NCBI GenBank assembly: GCA_963726315.1
Contig: CAVSBZ010000007.1
Location: 744,001-808,000 of the forward strand
Origin: FEB-25 sp963726315
GTDB lineage: Bacteria; Chloroflexota; Anaerolineae; Anaerolineales; UBA4823
DNA: 64,000 nucleotides
Direction: 5' to 3'
In this document: positions 53,560 through 61,613 of the stretch, in pieces
Layout of the letters: the number at the start of each line of letters is the position of its first letter
Position numbering within the stretch: the first letter of the stretch is position 1
Program-made: the position numbers and the translations under genes
Notes under the pieces: generated by a model
Databases searched by the model: none
What the model was told of the DNA's origin: nothing
The model's input: the letters and a program-made list of their open reading frames with translations, nothing else

Positions 53560-54573
53560 TTATAGGGGTTTGGCGATCCCCTGGCGGCGGATCATGAGGA
53601 AGTGGGCAAACATGAATGCAACCGTCGCCAACGGGACGACAATCACATGCAGACCGTAGAAACGGCTGAGGGTTTCACCGGTGACGTTCCAGCCGACCCG
53701 CAGAAGGACGAGGGCCAGATTCCCTACAGCAGGGATGGCGCCGGCAATCTCAGAACCAACTGTAGTGGCCCAAAATGCTCGCTGGTCCCACGGGAGAAGG
53801 TAGCCGGTGAAGCCGAAAACCAGGGTAAGGATCAAGAGCAAGACACCTGAGACCCAATTGAGCTCGCGAGGGCGCTTGTAGGCACCCATGATAAAGACGC
53901 GCAGCATATGTGCGATGCAGATGACGATCATTCCATTGGCACACCAGTGGTGGATGGCACGGATGGCAGCACCAAAATGCACCTGGGTTTCGATATATTG
54001 GATACTGGCGTAGGCAGCCTCAGGGGTCGGCTTATAGTAGAAGGCAAGCAGGATGCCGGTAATGCCCTGGACAACAAACAGGAAGGCGGTGATGCCTCCA
54101 AGGCAATAGAACCAGCGCAGGGCATATTTCGGGACCGGCTTTTTGAGGACTTTGGTGAGAGGCTCAGAAACCTGGTAGCGGTCATCGACCCAACCGGCAG
54201 CCCGTTGGGTGAGAGGCTTCCAGGGAGAGCGGGTAGCCCAGGTGTTGGCACTGCGATAAACCCCCATGAAGAAAACCAGTCCCAGGCCCCCGAAGAGGAT
54301 CCAACGGGCGAGAGGGGTCCAGATTCCCTTGTTTTGTCCCATGATATGACAACTGAGGCAGGTATCCTGGGTGGGAGGTGGGGGAGTGACAACGAGCTGC
54401 GGTGAGCTTGAGACTGATTCAGCCAAAGCCCAATTGGGTGTTTCGCTGATAGTTGATTTATCTTCTATTGTTGGAGAATATGCCCGGGCATGGGTGGTGA
54501 TTGCCACAATAAGCCCGACTACAACGATCAGCATAAACAGCATGCCAGAACGTTTCAAGGAAATGTATCGCAT
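53560..54573 (-). CDS. Cytochrome b6-like subunit with N-terminal CxxCH (heme c) extension
   Basis: A 337-residue protein. Residues 1-~30 are an export/anchor helix. Residues 31-80 are an outer-face segment with DTCLSCHIMG (C72, C75, H76), a covalent heme c site. The four-helix cytochrome b6 part follows, with heme ligands in HFGAAIRAIHHWCANG and IAHMLRVF, and again GLHVIVVPLATVAFMFAHFL. It would oxidise menaquinol together with the Rieske and subunit-IV proteins. The heme c extension on cytochrome b is unusual and may replace cytochrome c1/f, for which no gene is seen here. Confidence 0.88.
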   Translation of the reverse strand: MRYISLKRSGMLFMLIVVVGLIVAITTHARAYSPTIEDKSTISETPNWALAESVSSSPQLVVTPPPPTQDTCLSCHIMGQNKGIWTPLARWILFGGLGLVFFMGVYRSANTWATRSPWKPLTQRAAGWVDDRYQVSEPLTKVLKKPVPKYALRWFYCLGGITAFLFVVQGITGILLAFYYKPTPEAAYASIQYIETQVHFGAAIRAIHHWCANGMIVICIAHMLRVFIMGAYKRPRELNWVSGVLLLILTLVFGFTGYLLPWDQRAFWATTVGSEIAGAIPAVGNLALVLLRVGWNVTGETLSRFYGLHVIVVPLATVAFMFAHFLMIRRQGIAKPL

Positions 54574-54631
54574 GGAGCCACCTCGATTTCGGCTGGTATG
54601 TGAATGGCAGCAGGGAAAAACCCCTACGCAT

Positions 54632-54647
54632 TGTGATAAAAGTCACA
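54632..54647. promoter_or_regulatory. CRP/FNR-type palindrome at the operon start
   Basis: TGTGATAAAAGTCACA (TGTGA-N6-TCACA). It lies just downstream of the predicted -10 and over the likely transcription start of the cytochrome b operon, so repression is more likely than activation. Confidence 0.6.
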
Positions 54648-54652
54648 TTGAT

Positions 54653-54680
54653 AGTATACATGATTATGCCTATGGTGCAA
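54653..54680 (-). promoter_or_regulatory. Promoter of the Rieske/cytochrome b operon
   Basis: On the minus strand -35 TTGCAC, 16 bases, -10 TATACT, placed 80 bases before the first ATG (54573). Confidence 0.5.
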
Positions 54681-54726
54681 TCAAATCAAGACCTGATTTG
54701 ACACCCCATGGACACCTTAGTTGCTG

Positions 54727-55377
54727 TTAGATTTCGATGATTTTCCGCTGGATGGCGTACTTGATGAGATCAGCCCGGTCGTGGAGATCAAGCTTGGCCA
54801 TCAGGTTCATGCGGTGGGTCTGGACGGTTTTGATGGAGATAGACATGATCTCGGAAATTTGACGGTTGGAATAGCCCTCAGCAATCAACTGTAAAACTTC
54901 GCGCTCACGCGGGCTTAAACCATCGGAGGAATAATCTTTTTGGAGCTCACCCCAACGCAAGTAGTCTTCGATGACCAGGCGAGTTACGGCAGGTGATAGG
55001 ACCGCCTCGCCTCGATATACAGCACGGATAGCATCCAGGAGCTCGTGGGCGGCAGCATCCTTAAGGACGTATCCCATGGCACCATTCGCTAAAGCCTGGC
55101 GGATATATTCTTCGTTATCATGCATGGTGAGGATCAGGACTTTAACTTGCGAACAATCGTGCCTTATCTGGCGGGTAGCTTCGAGACCACTCAACAGCGG
55201 CATAGCGATATCCATAAGAACGATGTCTGGTAACACTTGGCAGACGAGTTTGACCGCTGACCGCCCATCCTCGGCTTCGCCCACTACAATCATATCCGGC
55301 TCGTTTTCGAGAAGAGCCCGGAGACCTGCCCTCATGATGGTGTGATCATCAGCGAGGAATACTTGGATTTTATCCAT
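54727..55377 (-). CDS. NarL/FixJ-type response regulator
   Basis: A 216-residue protein. The receiver has FLADDHTIMRAGL, the phospho-acceptor Asp in DIVLMDIAMPLLSGLE and the switch/Lys region KVLILTMHDNEEY...YVLKDAA. The LuxR-type HTH has LSPREREVLQLIAEGYSNRQISEIM and SIKTVQTHRMNLMAKL. It lies upstream of the cytochrome operon in the same orientation, 153 bases before it, with no kinase gene adjacent. It could regulate respiratory genes as NarL does, but that is only suggested by position. Confidence 0.92.
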   Translation of the reverse strand: MDKIQVFLADDHTIMRAGLRALLENEPDMIVVGEAEDGRSAVKLVCQVLPDIVLMDIAMPLLSGLEATRQIRHDCSQVKVLILTMHDNEEYIRQALANGAMGYVLKDAAAHELLDAIRAVYRGEAVLSPAVTRLVIEDYLRWGELQKDYSSDGLSPREREVLQLIAEGYSNRQISEIMSISIKTVQTHRMNLMAKLDLHDRADLIKYAIQRKIIEI

Positions 55378-55585
55378 GTGACAGTATTCCAGAGCTAATC
55401 AACGCGGTAGAGAAATTCAATAAGTGATAAGACATAGAATGAGCGCAGAGCAATTTTATACCTGTAATCCCATAAGTGTAATCGTAGCTGCCCATTAACC
55501 CAAGATAGACCTTATTGAGGTAATGTTTTCGGAAATCGACAGTACAACCAAGAGAAGCATCATACCAAGCAAGTATACATCTTTA

Positions 55586-55625
55586 GCAAAAAAAATCAGG
55601 GCTGCTGTTTCCAGCAACCCTGATT
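55586..55625 (-). terminator. Rho-independent terminator of the 2-oxoacid dehydrogenase operon
   Basis: Stem AATCAGGG-TGCTG / CAGCA-CCCTGATT with one internal mismatch and a four-base loop, followed on the minus strand by eight T. It lies 15 bases after the lpd stop. Confidence 0.9.
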
Positions 55626-55639
55626 CAATCAAAGTCAGA

Positions 55640-57037
55640 CTACATGTTAATGGATTGTCCTTCGGCAGCGTGGGCTGCTTCCATCAAGGCTTCGCTCAAG
55701 GTTGGGTGAGCGTGGACGTTGCGGGCAATTTCAGTTGTAGTCAACTCCATCATCTGGGCGATGGTCAGCTCGGGCAGCAGCTCGGTCACTTCTGGACCGA
55801 TCATGTGAGCACCGAGGATCTCTCCATACCTGGCATCGGTGATCAGCTTGACCCAACCGGTGTAATCACCCAAACCCAGGGCTTTACCGTTAGCCTGGAA
55901 GGGGAACTTACCAATTTTCACCTCCAAGCCGCGTTCCCTGGCTTGAGATTCAGTCAAACCAAATGAAGCCACCTGAGGCTGGCAGTAGGTGGCACGGGGC
56001 ATCATTTCATAATTAAGCTGGATCGTTTCAACACCGGCAATATTCTCAGCGCAGATGATCCCTTGAGCTGAGCCAACGTGGGCGAGCATCAGCTTGGCGG
56101 TGACATCACCGATTGCCCAGATGCCAGGTATGTTGGTAGCCATGCGCTCATCGATCTCCACGCTACCTCTATCGCTGGTCTTGACCCCCACAGCTTCCAG
56201 ACCTAGGTCATGTGAATTGGGGCGAAAACCAATGGCGACCAGGGCTTGTTCTGCCTGGAGGGTGACCAGTCCCTTTTCGCCCGTCGCCTGAAGAATAACG
56301 CCGGTCTCGTTGGTTTCTAGAGACTCAACCTTGTGACCGACCAAGAAGTTGATCTTACGGCGGGTGAAGGCTTTACCGAGGTCTGTGCTGACTTCCTCGT
56401 CTTCCAACGGCACAAGCCGAGGCAGCATCTCCACAATGGTAACCGGGACCCCGTACGATGACCAAATGGTGGCAAACTCAACACCGATCGCACCTGCCCC
56501 GATGATGATGGCGGATTTTGGCAGGGTGGGCTGAAGAATGGCCTCGAGATAGGTAACGATCTTTTTCCCATCGACTTTCCATGTGGGAGGCACCATGGTG
56601 GAGGCGCCGGTGGCAATAACAATATTTTTCGCGTTAAGCTCAATGGACTTGCCTTCGTTATCCACGGCTACAATTGTGCCTGGGGCGGTGATCTTTGCCG
56701 CTCCCATATATACGGTGATGTTATTCTTCTTCATCAGGAAGCCGACACCCTTGACCAGGCGATCGGATACCTGGCGGCTGCGTTGGACAGCGACACTGTA
56801 GTCCAGAGTCAGATTTTCGAATGAGAAACCAAAGTCTTTGCCACGTTCACGCAGGATATGAGCCACATCAGCGTTGCGGAGCAGGGCTTTGGAGGGGACG
56901 CAACCCACATTCAAACACACCCCTCCCAACCACTGTTTATCGATAATGGCAGTTTTTAATCCCAGCTGGGCAGACCGAATGGCACACACATATCCAGCGG
57001 GTCCAGCACCGATCACGATTACATCATAATTCTCCAT
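55640..57037 (-). CDS. lpdA: Dihydrolipoyl dehydrogenase (E3)
   Basis: A 465-residue FAD/NAD disulfide reductase. The FAD motif is VIGAGPAGYVCAIRSAQLG, the redox disulfide is in GGVCLNVGCVPSK, and the NAD motif is IIGAGAIGVEFATIW. The C-terminal catalytic His-Glu pair is in HAHPTLSEAL. It reoxidises dihydrolipoamide and makes NADH. It is the last gene of the E1-E2-E3 operon and is followed by a strong terminator. Confidence 0.95.
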   Translation of the reverse strand: MENYDVIVIGAGPAGYVCAIRSAQLGLKTAIIDKQWLGGVCLNVGCVPSKALLRNADVAHILRERGKDFGFSFENLTLDYSVAVQRSRQVSDRLVKGVGFLMKKNNITVYMGAAKITAPGTIVAVDNEGKSIELNAKNIVIATGASTMVPPTWKVDGKKIVTYLEAILQPTLPKSAIIIGAGAIGVEFATIWSSYGVPVTIVEMLPRLVPLEDEEVSTDLGKAFTRRKINFLVGHKVESLETNETGVILQATGEKGLVTLQAEQALVAIGFRPNSHDLGLEAVGVKTSDRGSVEIDERMATNIPGIWAIGDVTAKLMLAHVGSAQGIICAENIAGVETIQLNYEMMPRATYCQPQVASFGLTESQARERGLEVKIGKFPFQANGKALGLGDYTGWVKLITDARYGEILGAHMIGPEVTELLPELTIAQMMELTTTEIARNVHAHPTLSEALMEAAHAAEGQSINM

Positions 57038-57116
57038 AGCCTCTCCTTAATCATTTAGCTGCAGAAACCTGATCATATCAAAATTTACCTGGTTACAGCG
57101 GGAGATATTTAATATC

Positions 57117-58418
57117 TCAAGCCCAATCCTTCAATGTTTGTACAATCTTGGCAAGGAAGTAATCAGCGATCGCACCGTCAATGATACGATGATCGAAGGT
57201 TAGAGAAAGATACATCATCAGGCGGATTGAAATGACATCACCAATATTCGGATCGGTGATGACGATAGGACGTTTCTGAATTGCACCCACTCCAAGGATA
57301 GCACATTGGGGTTGGTTGATGATGGGAGTGGCGAAGAGCGAGCCTGAAACTCCGTGGTTGGTAATGGTAAACGTCCCACCGCGCACTTCGTCTGGATGGA
57401 GCTTATGGGCACGCGCCCGGTTGGATAGGTCATTGACGACACGGGCAATCCCTATAAGCGAGAGGTTGTCTGCGCCGCGGATGACGGGCACAATCAAGCC
57501 GTCTTCCCCCATGGAGACTGCCATGCCGATATTGATCGCATCAAAGATCCTGACCCCTTCTTCAGACCAGGATGAGTTCACCAAGGGGTAGGATTTTAAT
57601 GCTGCAACCGAGGCCTGGACAAAATAGGCGGTGTAAGTGAGATTCACTCCCTGGGCAGCGAAGGCTTCTTTATTCGCCGAGCGGTGGTCTGAAACGCAGC
57701 TCATATCGACCTCCATGATGGTGGAGACATGAGGGGCGATGTGCTCGCTGAGCACCATGTGCTCTGAGATAGCCTTGCGGATAGGTGTTTGAGGGCGGAC
57801 AGTATAAGTGCCGGTCAATGCTGACACTGCTGGTGCCGCAGGCGAAAGAGGGGGAACGGTAGGAGCACTCGGAGCAGGAGCTGGTTGAGCAGGTGGGGCT
57901 GGGTGAGCTTGACTGCGAACATCAAGGTAATTCTCGATATCTTTCTTAGTGATCCGCCCGCCCATCCCAGTGCCAGGAACTTTCGAAAGCTCCACATTTT
58001 GCTCCGCGGCGATTTTAGCGACCACAGGCGAGATGAAACCCAGCTCGCGAGATGGAGTGGGCTGGGAAGGGGATAGCTCGGCATGGGAAGGTGCCGACTG
58101 ATCGATTACAACGGCTGGTTGCTTAGGAGGTGAAATGGCAGCAGCTTGTTCAACTGCACCTTCCTGGGAGACAGTCTCACCCGGTTGACCGATCCAGGCT
58201 AATAGTGCGCCCACCTTGACGACTTCACCTTCGTGGGCATATTCCGCCAGAATGACTCCCGAGGTTGGGCTGGGTATTTCCGTATCGACTTTATCGGTAT
58301 TGACCTCCAGGATAGGCTCATACTCCTTGACTTCATCACCTGTGGATTTGAGCCACTTGGTGACAGTGGCATCGGTAACCGCTTCTCCCAGCAGGGGCAT
58401 CAATAATTTCGTTGGCAT
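57117..58418 (-). CDS. Dihydrolipoamide acyltransferase (E2 of a 2-oxoacid dehydrogenase)
   Basis: A 433-residue E2. The lipoyl domain (residues 1-75) has the modified Lys in EVNTDKVDTEIPSP. A Pro/Ala linker leads to a peripheral-subunit-binding domain (SPVVAKIAAEQNVELSKVPG, GGRITKKDIENYL). A second flexible linker precedes the catalytic core with FDHRIIDGAIAD, the His-x3-Asp-Gly active site. A single lipoyl domain and a fused E1 point to a branched-chain or similar 2-oxoacid complex rather than the E. coli-type PDH. It lies between E1 and E3. Confidence 0.92.
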   Translation of the reverse strand: MPTKLLMPLLGEAVTDATVTKWLKSTGDEVKEYEPILEVNTDKVDTEIPSPTSGVILAEYAHEGEVVKVGALLAWIGQPGETVSQEGAVEQAAAISPPKQPAVVIDQSAPSHAELSPSQPTPSRELGFISPVVAKIAAEQNVELSKVPGTGMGGRITKKDIENYLDVRSQAHPAPPAQPAPAPSAPTVPPLSPAAPAVSALTGTYTVRPQTPIRKAISEHMVLSEHIAPHVSTIMEVDMSCVSDHRSANKEAFAAQGVNLTYTAYFVQASVAALKSYPLVNSSWSEEGVRIFDAINIGMAVSMGEDGLIVPVIRGADNLSLIGIARVVNDLSNRARAHKLHPDEVRGGTFTITNHGVSGSLFATPIINQPQCAILGVGAIQKRPIVITDPNIGDVISIRLMMYLSLTFDHRIIDGAIADYFLAKIVQTLKDWA

Positions 58419-58437
58419 GGCTCCTCCTTAGTGCCGA

Positions 58438-60837
58438 TCAATAAAACAGCGGATAATCTGATGGTGATACTTCGTGCATCAGCTCATAGACTGATTTGAA
58501 AATGGAGTCTTTATTTGGTTTAGACCAATAATCTCCATCCGAGCCGTAAGCTGGGCGGTGAGCTGCACCGGATAAAGTACGGGGTGATGAATCCAGCCAA
58601 GAGTAACCGCCTTGCTGCTCAATGACCTTTTGCAGCATATAAGCCGTGGTGCCACCCGGGACATCCTCATCCACAAAGAGGATATGACCGGTCTTCTTGA
58701 GGGATTCGAGGATGACCGCATGTATATCGAAGGGCAGTAAAGTTTGCACATCGATCACCTCGGTTTCAATACCCACTTTACTCAACCTGTCCGCTGACTC
58801 GAGGGAAATGCGGCAGCAGGCACCATAAGTGACCAGGGTAACATCGGTGCCGGTACGAATAACTTCAGGAACACCGAGTGGAATGGTGATATCCGCGATA
58901 TTATCTGGCAGGCGTTCCTTGAACCGATAGGCATTAAGTGTTTCCACCAGGATAGCAGGCTCATCAGAACGCAGCATGGTGTTGTAAAAACCAGCCGCCT
59001 GGACGAAGTTGCGGGGTACCAACACATACATGCCGCGTAAAAAATTGACCAGACCTGCCATTAATGAACCGGAATGCCACACTCCTTCCAGGCGGTGGCC
59101 GCGGGTGCGGATGATGACGGGTGCTTTTTGACCACCGCGAGTTCGCCACTGCAAAGTTGCCAGGTCGTCTGCCATGATTTCCAGGGCGACAAGGACGTAA
59201 TCCAGATATTGTATCTCGGCGATTGGGCGCAGACCACGCAATGCCATGCCGATAGCCTGACCGATGATGGTTGCCTCACGGATGCCCGTATCGCTGACGC
59301 GCAGGACGCCATACTTTTCCTGCAAGCCGCGCATGCCCTGGTTGACATCACCGATACGACCTACATCTTCACCGAAGGCAATCAAGCGAGGCTCGCGGGC
59401 AAAAGCGGAATCAAAATAGGTATTGATAATCTCAAAACCGTTCAGGGTGGGTGAGGATTCCGAGTAAATAGGTTTCACTTTAGGGACGAGGAGGGCAAAT
59501 TCGTCCGATTGGCTGTAAAGGTGTGATCCATAGCGGTCTTGATTCAACTTTTGTTGGGAATTTACCCACTCAACCAAAGGCTGCCTGACTGAAAGCTGAT
59601 CAGTACGCGATTCGATCAACGCATCCATGGCAGCTGAGACGACGTCACGATGGAAAGGCACCGGGATTGAAACCAGCTTATCCTTGATCTGGTCGAGGGC
59701 AGTTTTATTTGAAGAGCCGGCAGCAACCTGGGCAATCATGGTGGCAACCTGTGAACGTTCACTTAGAATGGGATCCATATAAGCTTCCCAGGCGCACTTG
59801 CGATCTTCTTCGACCATTTGCTGATCTTCTTTTTCAAACTGGTCCAACTGCTCGGTGGTGCTGAATCCCTGGGCGATAATCCACTCACGGAATTTCTTGA
59901 TGCAATCAAATTCATGTTCCCAATCCAGGCGTTCCTTGGATTTATAACGTTCATGACTTCCGGAAGTGGAGTGACCCTGGGGTTGAGTAAGCTCGGTGAC
60001 ATGCACAATCGATGGCATGTGTTCTTCCCTGGCAACTTTCGCAGCTAATTGGAACGTATCTATGAGTGAAGGATAATCCCAGCCTTTTATAGTATATATA
60101 TCAAAACCGTCACAGCATTCACCCGGGGGGCGACGAAAACCCATGAGGAGCTCGGAGATATTCTCCTTGGCAACCTGGGATTCATTGGATACGGAAATCC
60201 CATATCCATCATCGTAGATGGTGATGATTGCCGGGCAGCGCAGTACTCCGACGGCGTTTACTGTTTCCCAGAACATGCCTTCAGCACAGGATGCATTTCC
60301 GATGGTGGCAAAGGCAACTTCATTGCCGTTGTTCGAGAATTGGGTAAGCTTCGCCAAAGCTGGAATTTGCCGGTACAGTTTAGAGGCATAGGCAAGACCC
60401 ACAACCCTGGGCATATGTGCACCAGTGGGGGAAATGTCACCGGATGAATTGGGCTGTGCGGTCAGATCTCGCCAGGATCCGTCGGGAGTGAGCAGGCGGG
60501 AGGCAAAATGTGCATCCATCATACGCCCGCCACTTGACGGCTCAGCCTCAAGATCAGGATTGGCATAGAGCTGGGCAAAAAATTCCTGGATTGACACTAC
60601 CTGTGTGGCGAAAGTTATGGTTTGATCACGGTAGTAACCAGCCCGAAAATCGCCTTGCTCGAAAACATGTGCCATGGCAAGCTGAGGAAGTTCCTTACCA
60701 TCACCAAAAATTCCGAATTTAGCCTTGCCACTCAACACCTCACGCCTTCCAATGATACTTGCCTGACGGCTGAGATAGGCAAGGCGATAATCCTTGATAA
60801 TCACATCTACAGAGGGTAGGTTTTTATTTTCCTCCAT
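58438..60837 (-). CDS. 2-oxoacid dehydrogenase E1, alpha and beta fused
   Basis: A 799-residue protein. The first ~430 residues are an E1-alpha, with FGDGKELPQLAMAHVFEQGD-like N-terminal signatures and a ThDP region FATIGNASCAEGMFWET...YDDGYGIS. The ThDP-Mg motif has GNA where GDA/GDG is usual. The last ~340 residues are an E1-beta (RLIAFGEDVGRIGDVNQGM, EATIIGQAIGMALRGLRP and TLLPFDIHAV). It decarboxylates a 2-oxoacid, probably branched-chain, and acylates E2. The ATG at 60837 is chosen, with GGAG upstream and 4 bases after the Fe-S gene stop; an open frame to 60894 overlaps that gene. Confidence 0.9.
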   Translation of the reverse strand: MEENKNLPSVDVIIKDYRLAYLSRQASIIGRREVLSGKAKFGIFGDGKELPQLAMAHVFEQGDFRAGYYRDQTITFATQVVSIQEFFAQLYANPDLEAEPSSGGRMMDAHFASRLLTPDGSWRDLTAQPNSSGDISPTGAHMPRVVGLAYASKLYRQIPALAKLTQFSNNGNEVAFATIGNASCAEGMFWETVNAVGVLRCPAIITIYDDGYGISVSNESQVAKENISELLMGFRRPPGECCDGFDIYTIKGWDYPSLIDTFQLAAKVAREEHMPSIVHVTELTQPQGHSTSGSHERYKSKERLDWEHEFDCIKKFREWIIAQGFSTTEQLDQFEKEDQQMVEEDRKCAWEAYMDPILSERSQVATMIAQVAAGSSNKTALDQIKDKLVSIPVPFHRDVVSAAMDALIESRTDQLSVRQPLVEWVNSQQKLNQDRYGSHLYSQSDEFALLVPKVKPIYSESSPTLNGFEIINTYFDSAFAREPRLIAFGEDVGRIGDVNQGMRGLQEKYGVLRVSDTGIREATIIGQAIGMALRGLRPIAEIQYLDYVLVALEIMADDLATLQWRTRGGQKAPVIIRTRGHRLEGVWHSGSLMAGLVNFLRGMYVLVPRNFVQAAGFYNTMLRSDEPAILVETLNAYRFKERLPDNIADITIPLGVPEVIRTGTDVTLVTYGACCRISLESADRLSKVGIETEVIDVQTLLPFDIHAVILESLKKTGHILFVDEDVPGGTTAYMLQKVIEQQGGYSWLDSSPRTLSGAAHRPAYGSDGDYWSKPNKDSIFKSVYELMHEVSPSDYPLFY

Positions 60838-60841
60838 ATAT

Positions 60842-61603
60842 TTACTCCAACCTGTCAGCAACCAGCTCTGCGATATCCAGCACTTGCATCTCACTATTTA
60901 CGGCTTTCCTGGCATCCGTGAGCATGATCATGCAAAAGGGACAAGCCACGGCTAAAACATCTGCGCCCGTAGATTCGGCCTCTCTAAATCGGTTCGCATT
61001 GACTCTCTCCAAGCCATGCTGCTCCTCCTTCCACATCTGGGCACCTCCGGCACCACAGCAGAAGGATTTGCGACCATGACGTGGCAGCTCGGTCAATGAA
61101 AGACCGATGCCGGTTATATCCTGGCGCGGCGCGGTAAGTATGTGATTATGACGACCGAGATAGCAAGGATCGTGAAAAGTAATATCCGTATTCGGTGCCG
61201 TGGTTGACTCTTGGGAGGCGAGCCTTAACTTGCCATTCTCAAGCAGCTCGTCGATGAATTGTGAATGATGGATTACGGTATAGTTACCCCCAAATGCCGG
61301 GTATTCATTTTTTAGAGTATGCAGGCAGTGAGGGCAGGTGGTCACGATACGTTTGGGGGCGACTTCATTGAGAATTTCCACATTAGATGAAGCTAATTCA
61401 TTAAATAGATATTCATTACCTGCACGCCGGGCAGAATCACCATTGCACTGCTCCCGTTTTCCCAAAACGGCATAATTAACACCGGCTTTTTCCAGAACGA
61501 CTGCAAAAGCACGGGCAACCTTCTGAGCACGGACATCTGTTGCAGGGGCACAACCGACCCACCATAAAATATCTGGATCAGGGTTACTATCGATGGTAGG
61601 CAC
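60842..61603 (-). CDS. CCG-domain part of an HdrD/EMO-like protein (C-terminal piece)
   Basis: A 253-residue frame that aligns with the C-terminal CCG half of the 50762-52681 protein. It has DILWWVGCAPATDVRAQKVA, then KREQCNGDSARRAGNEYLF, CPHCLHTLKNEYP, KSFCCGAGGAQMW and ACPFCMIML. The first CCG pair reads CNG, so one cluster ligand is lost, as can occur in EMO-type proteins. It has no natural start: the coding continues in another frame from 61614-62861, and removing one A from the AAAA at 61623-61626 joins them (DRLKWAEGLNVPTID). Treat both as one gene. Confidence 0.85.
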   Translation of the reverse strand: MPTIDSNPDPDILWWVGCAPATDVRAQKVARAFAVVLEKAGVNYAVLGKREQCNGDSARRAGNEYLFNELASSNVEILNEVAPKRIVTTCPHCLHTLKNEYPAFGGNYTVIHHSQFIDELLENGKLRLASQESTTAPNTDITFHDPCYLGRHNHILTAPRQDITGIGLSLTELPRHGRKSFCCGAGGAQMWKEEQHGLERVNANRFREAESTGADVLAVACPFCMIMLTDARKAVNSEMQVLDIAELVADRLE

Positions 61604-61613
61604 GTTTAGACCT

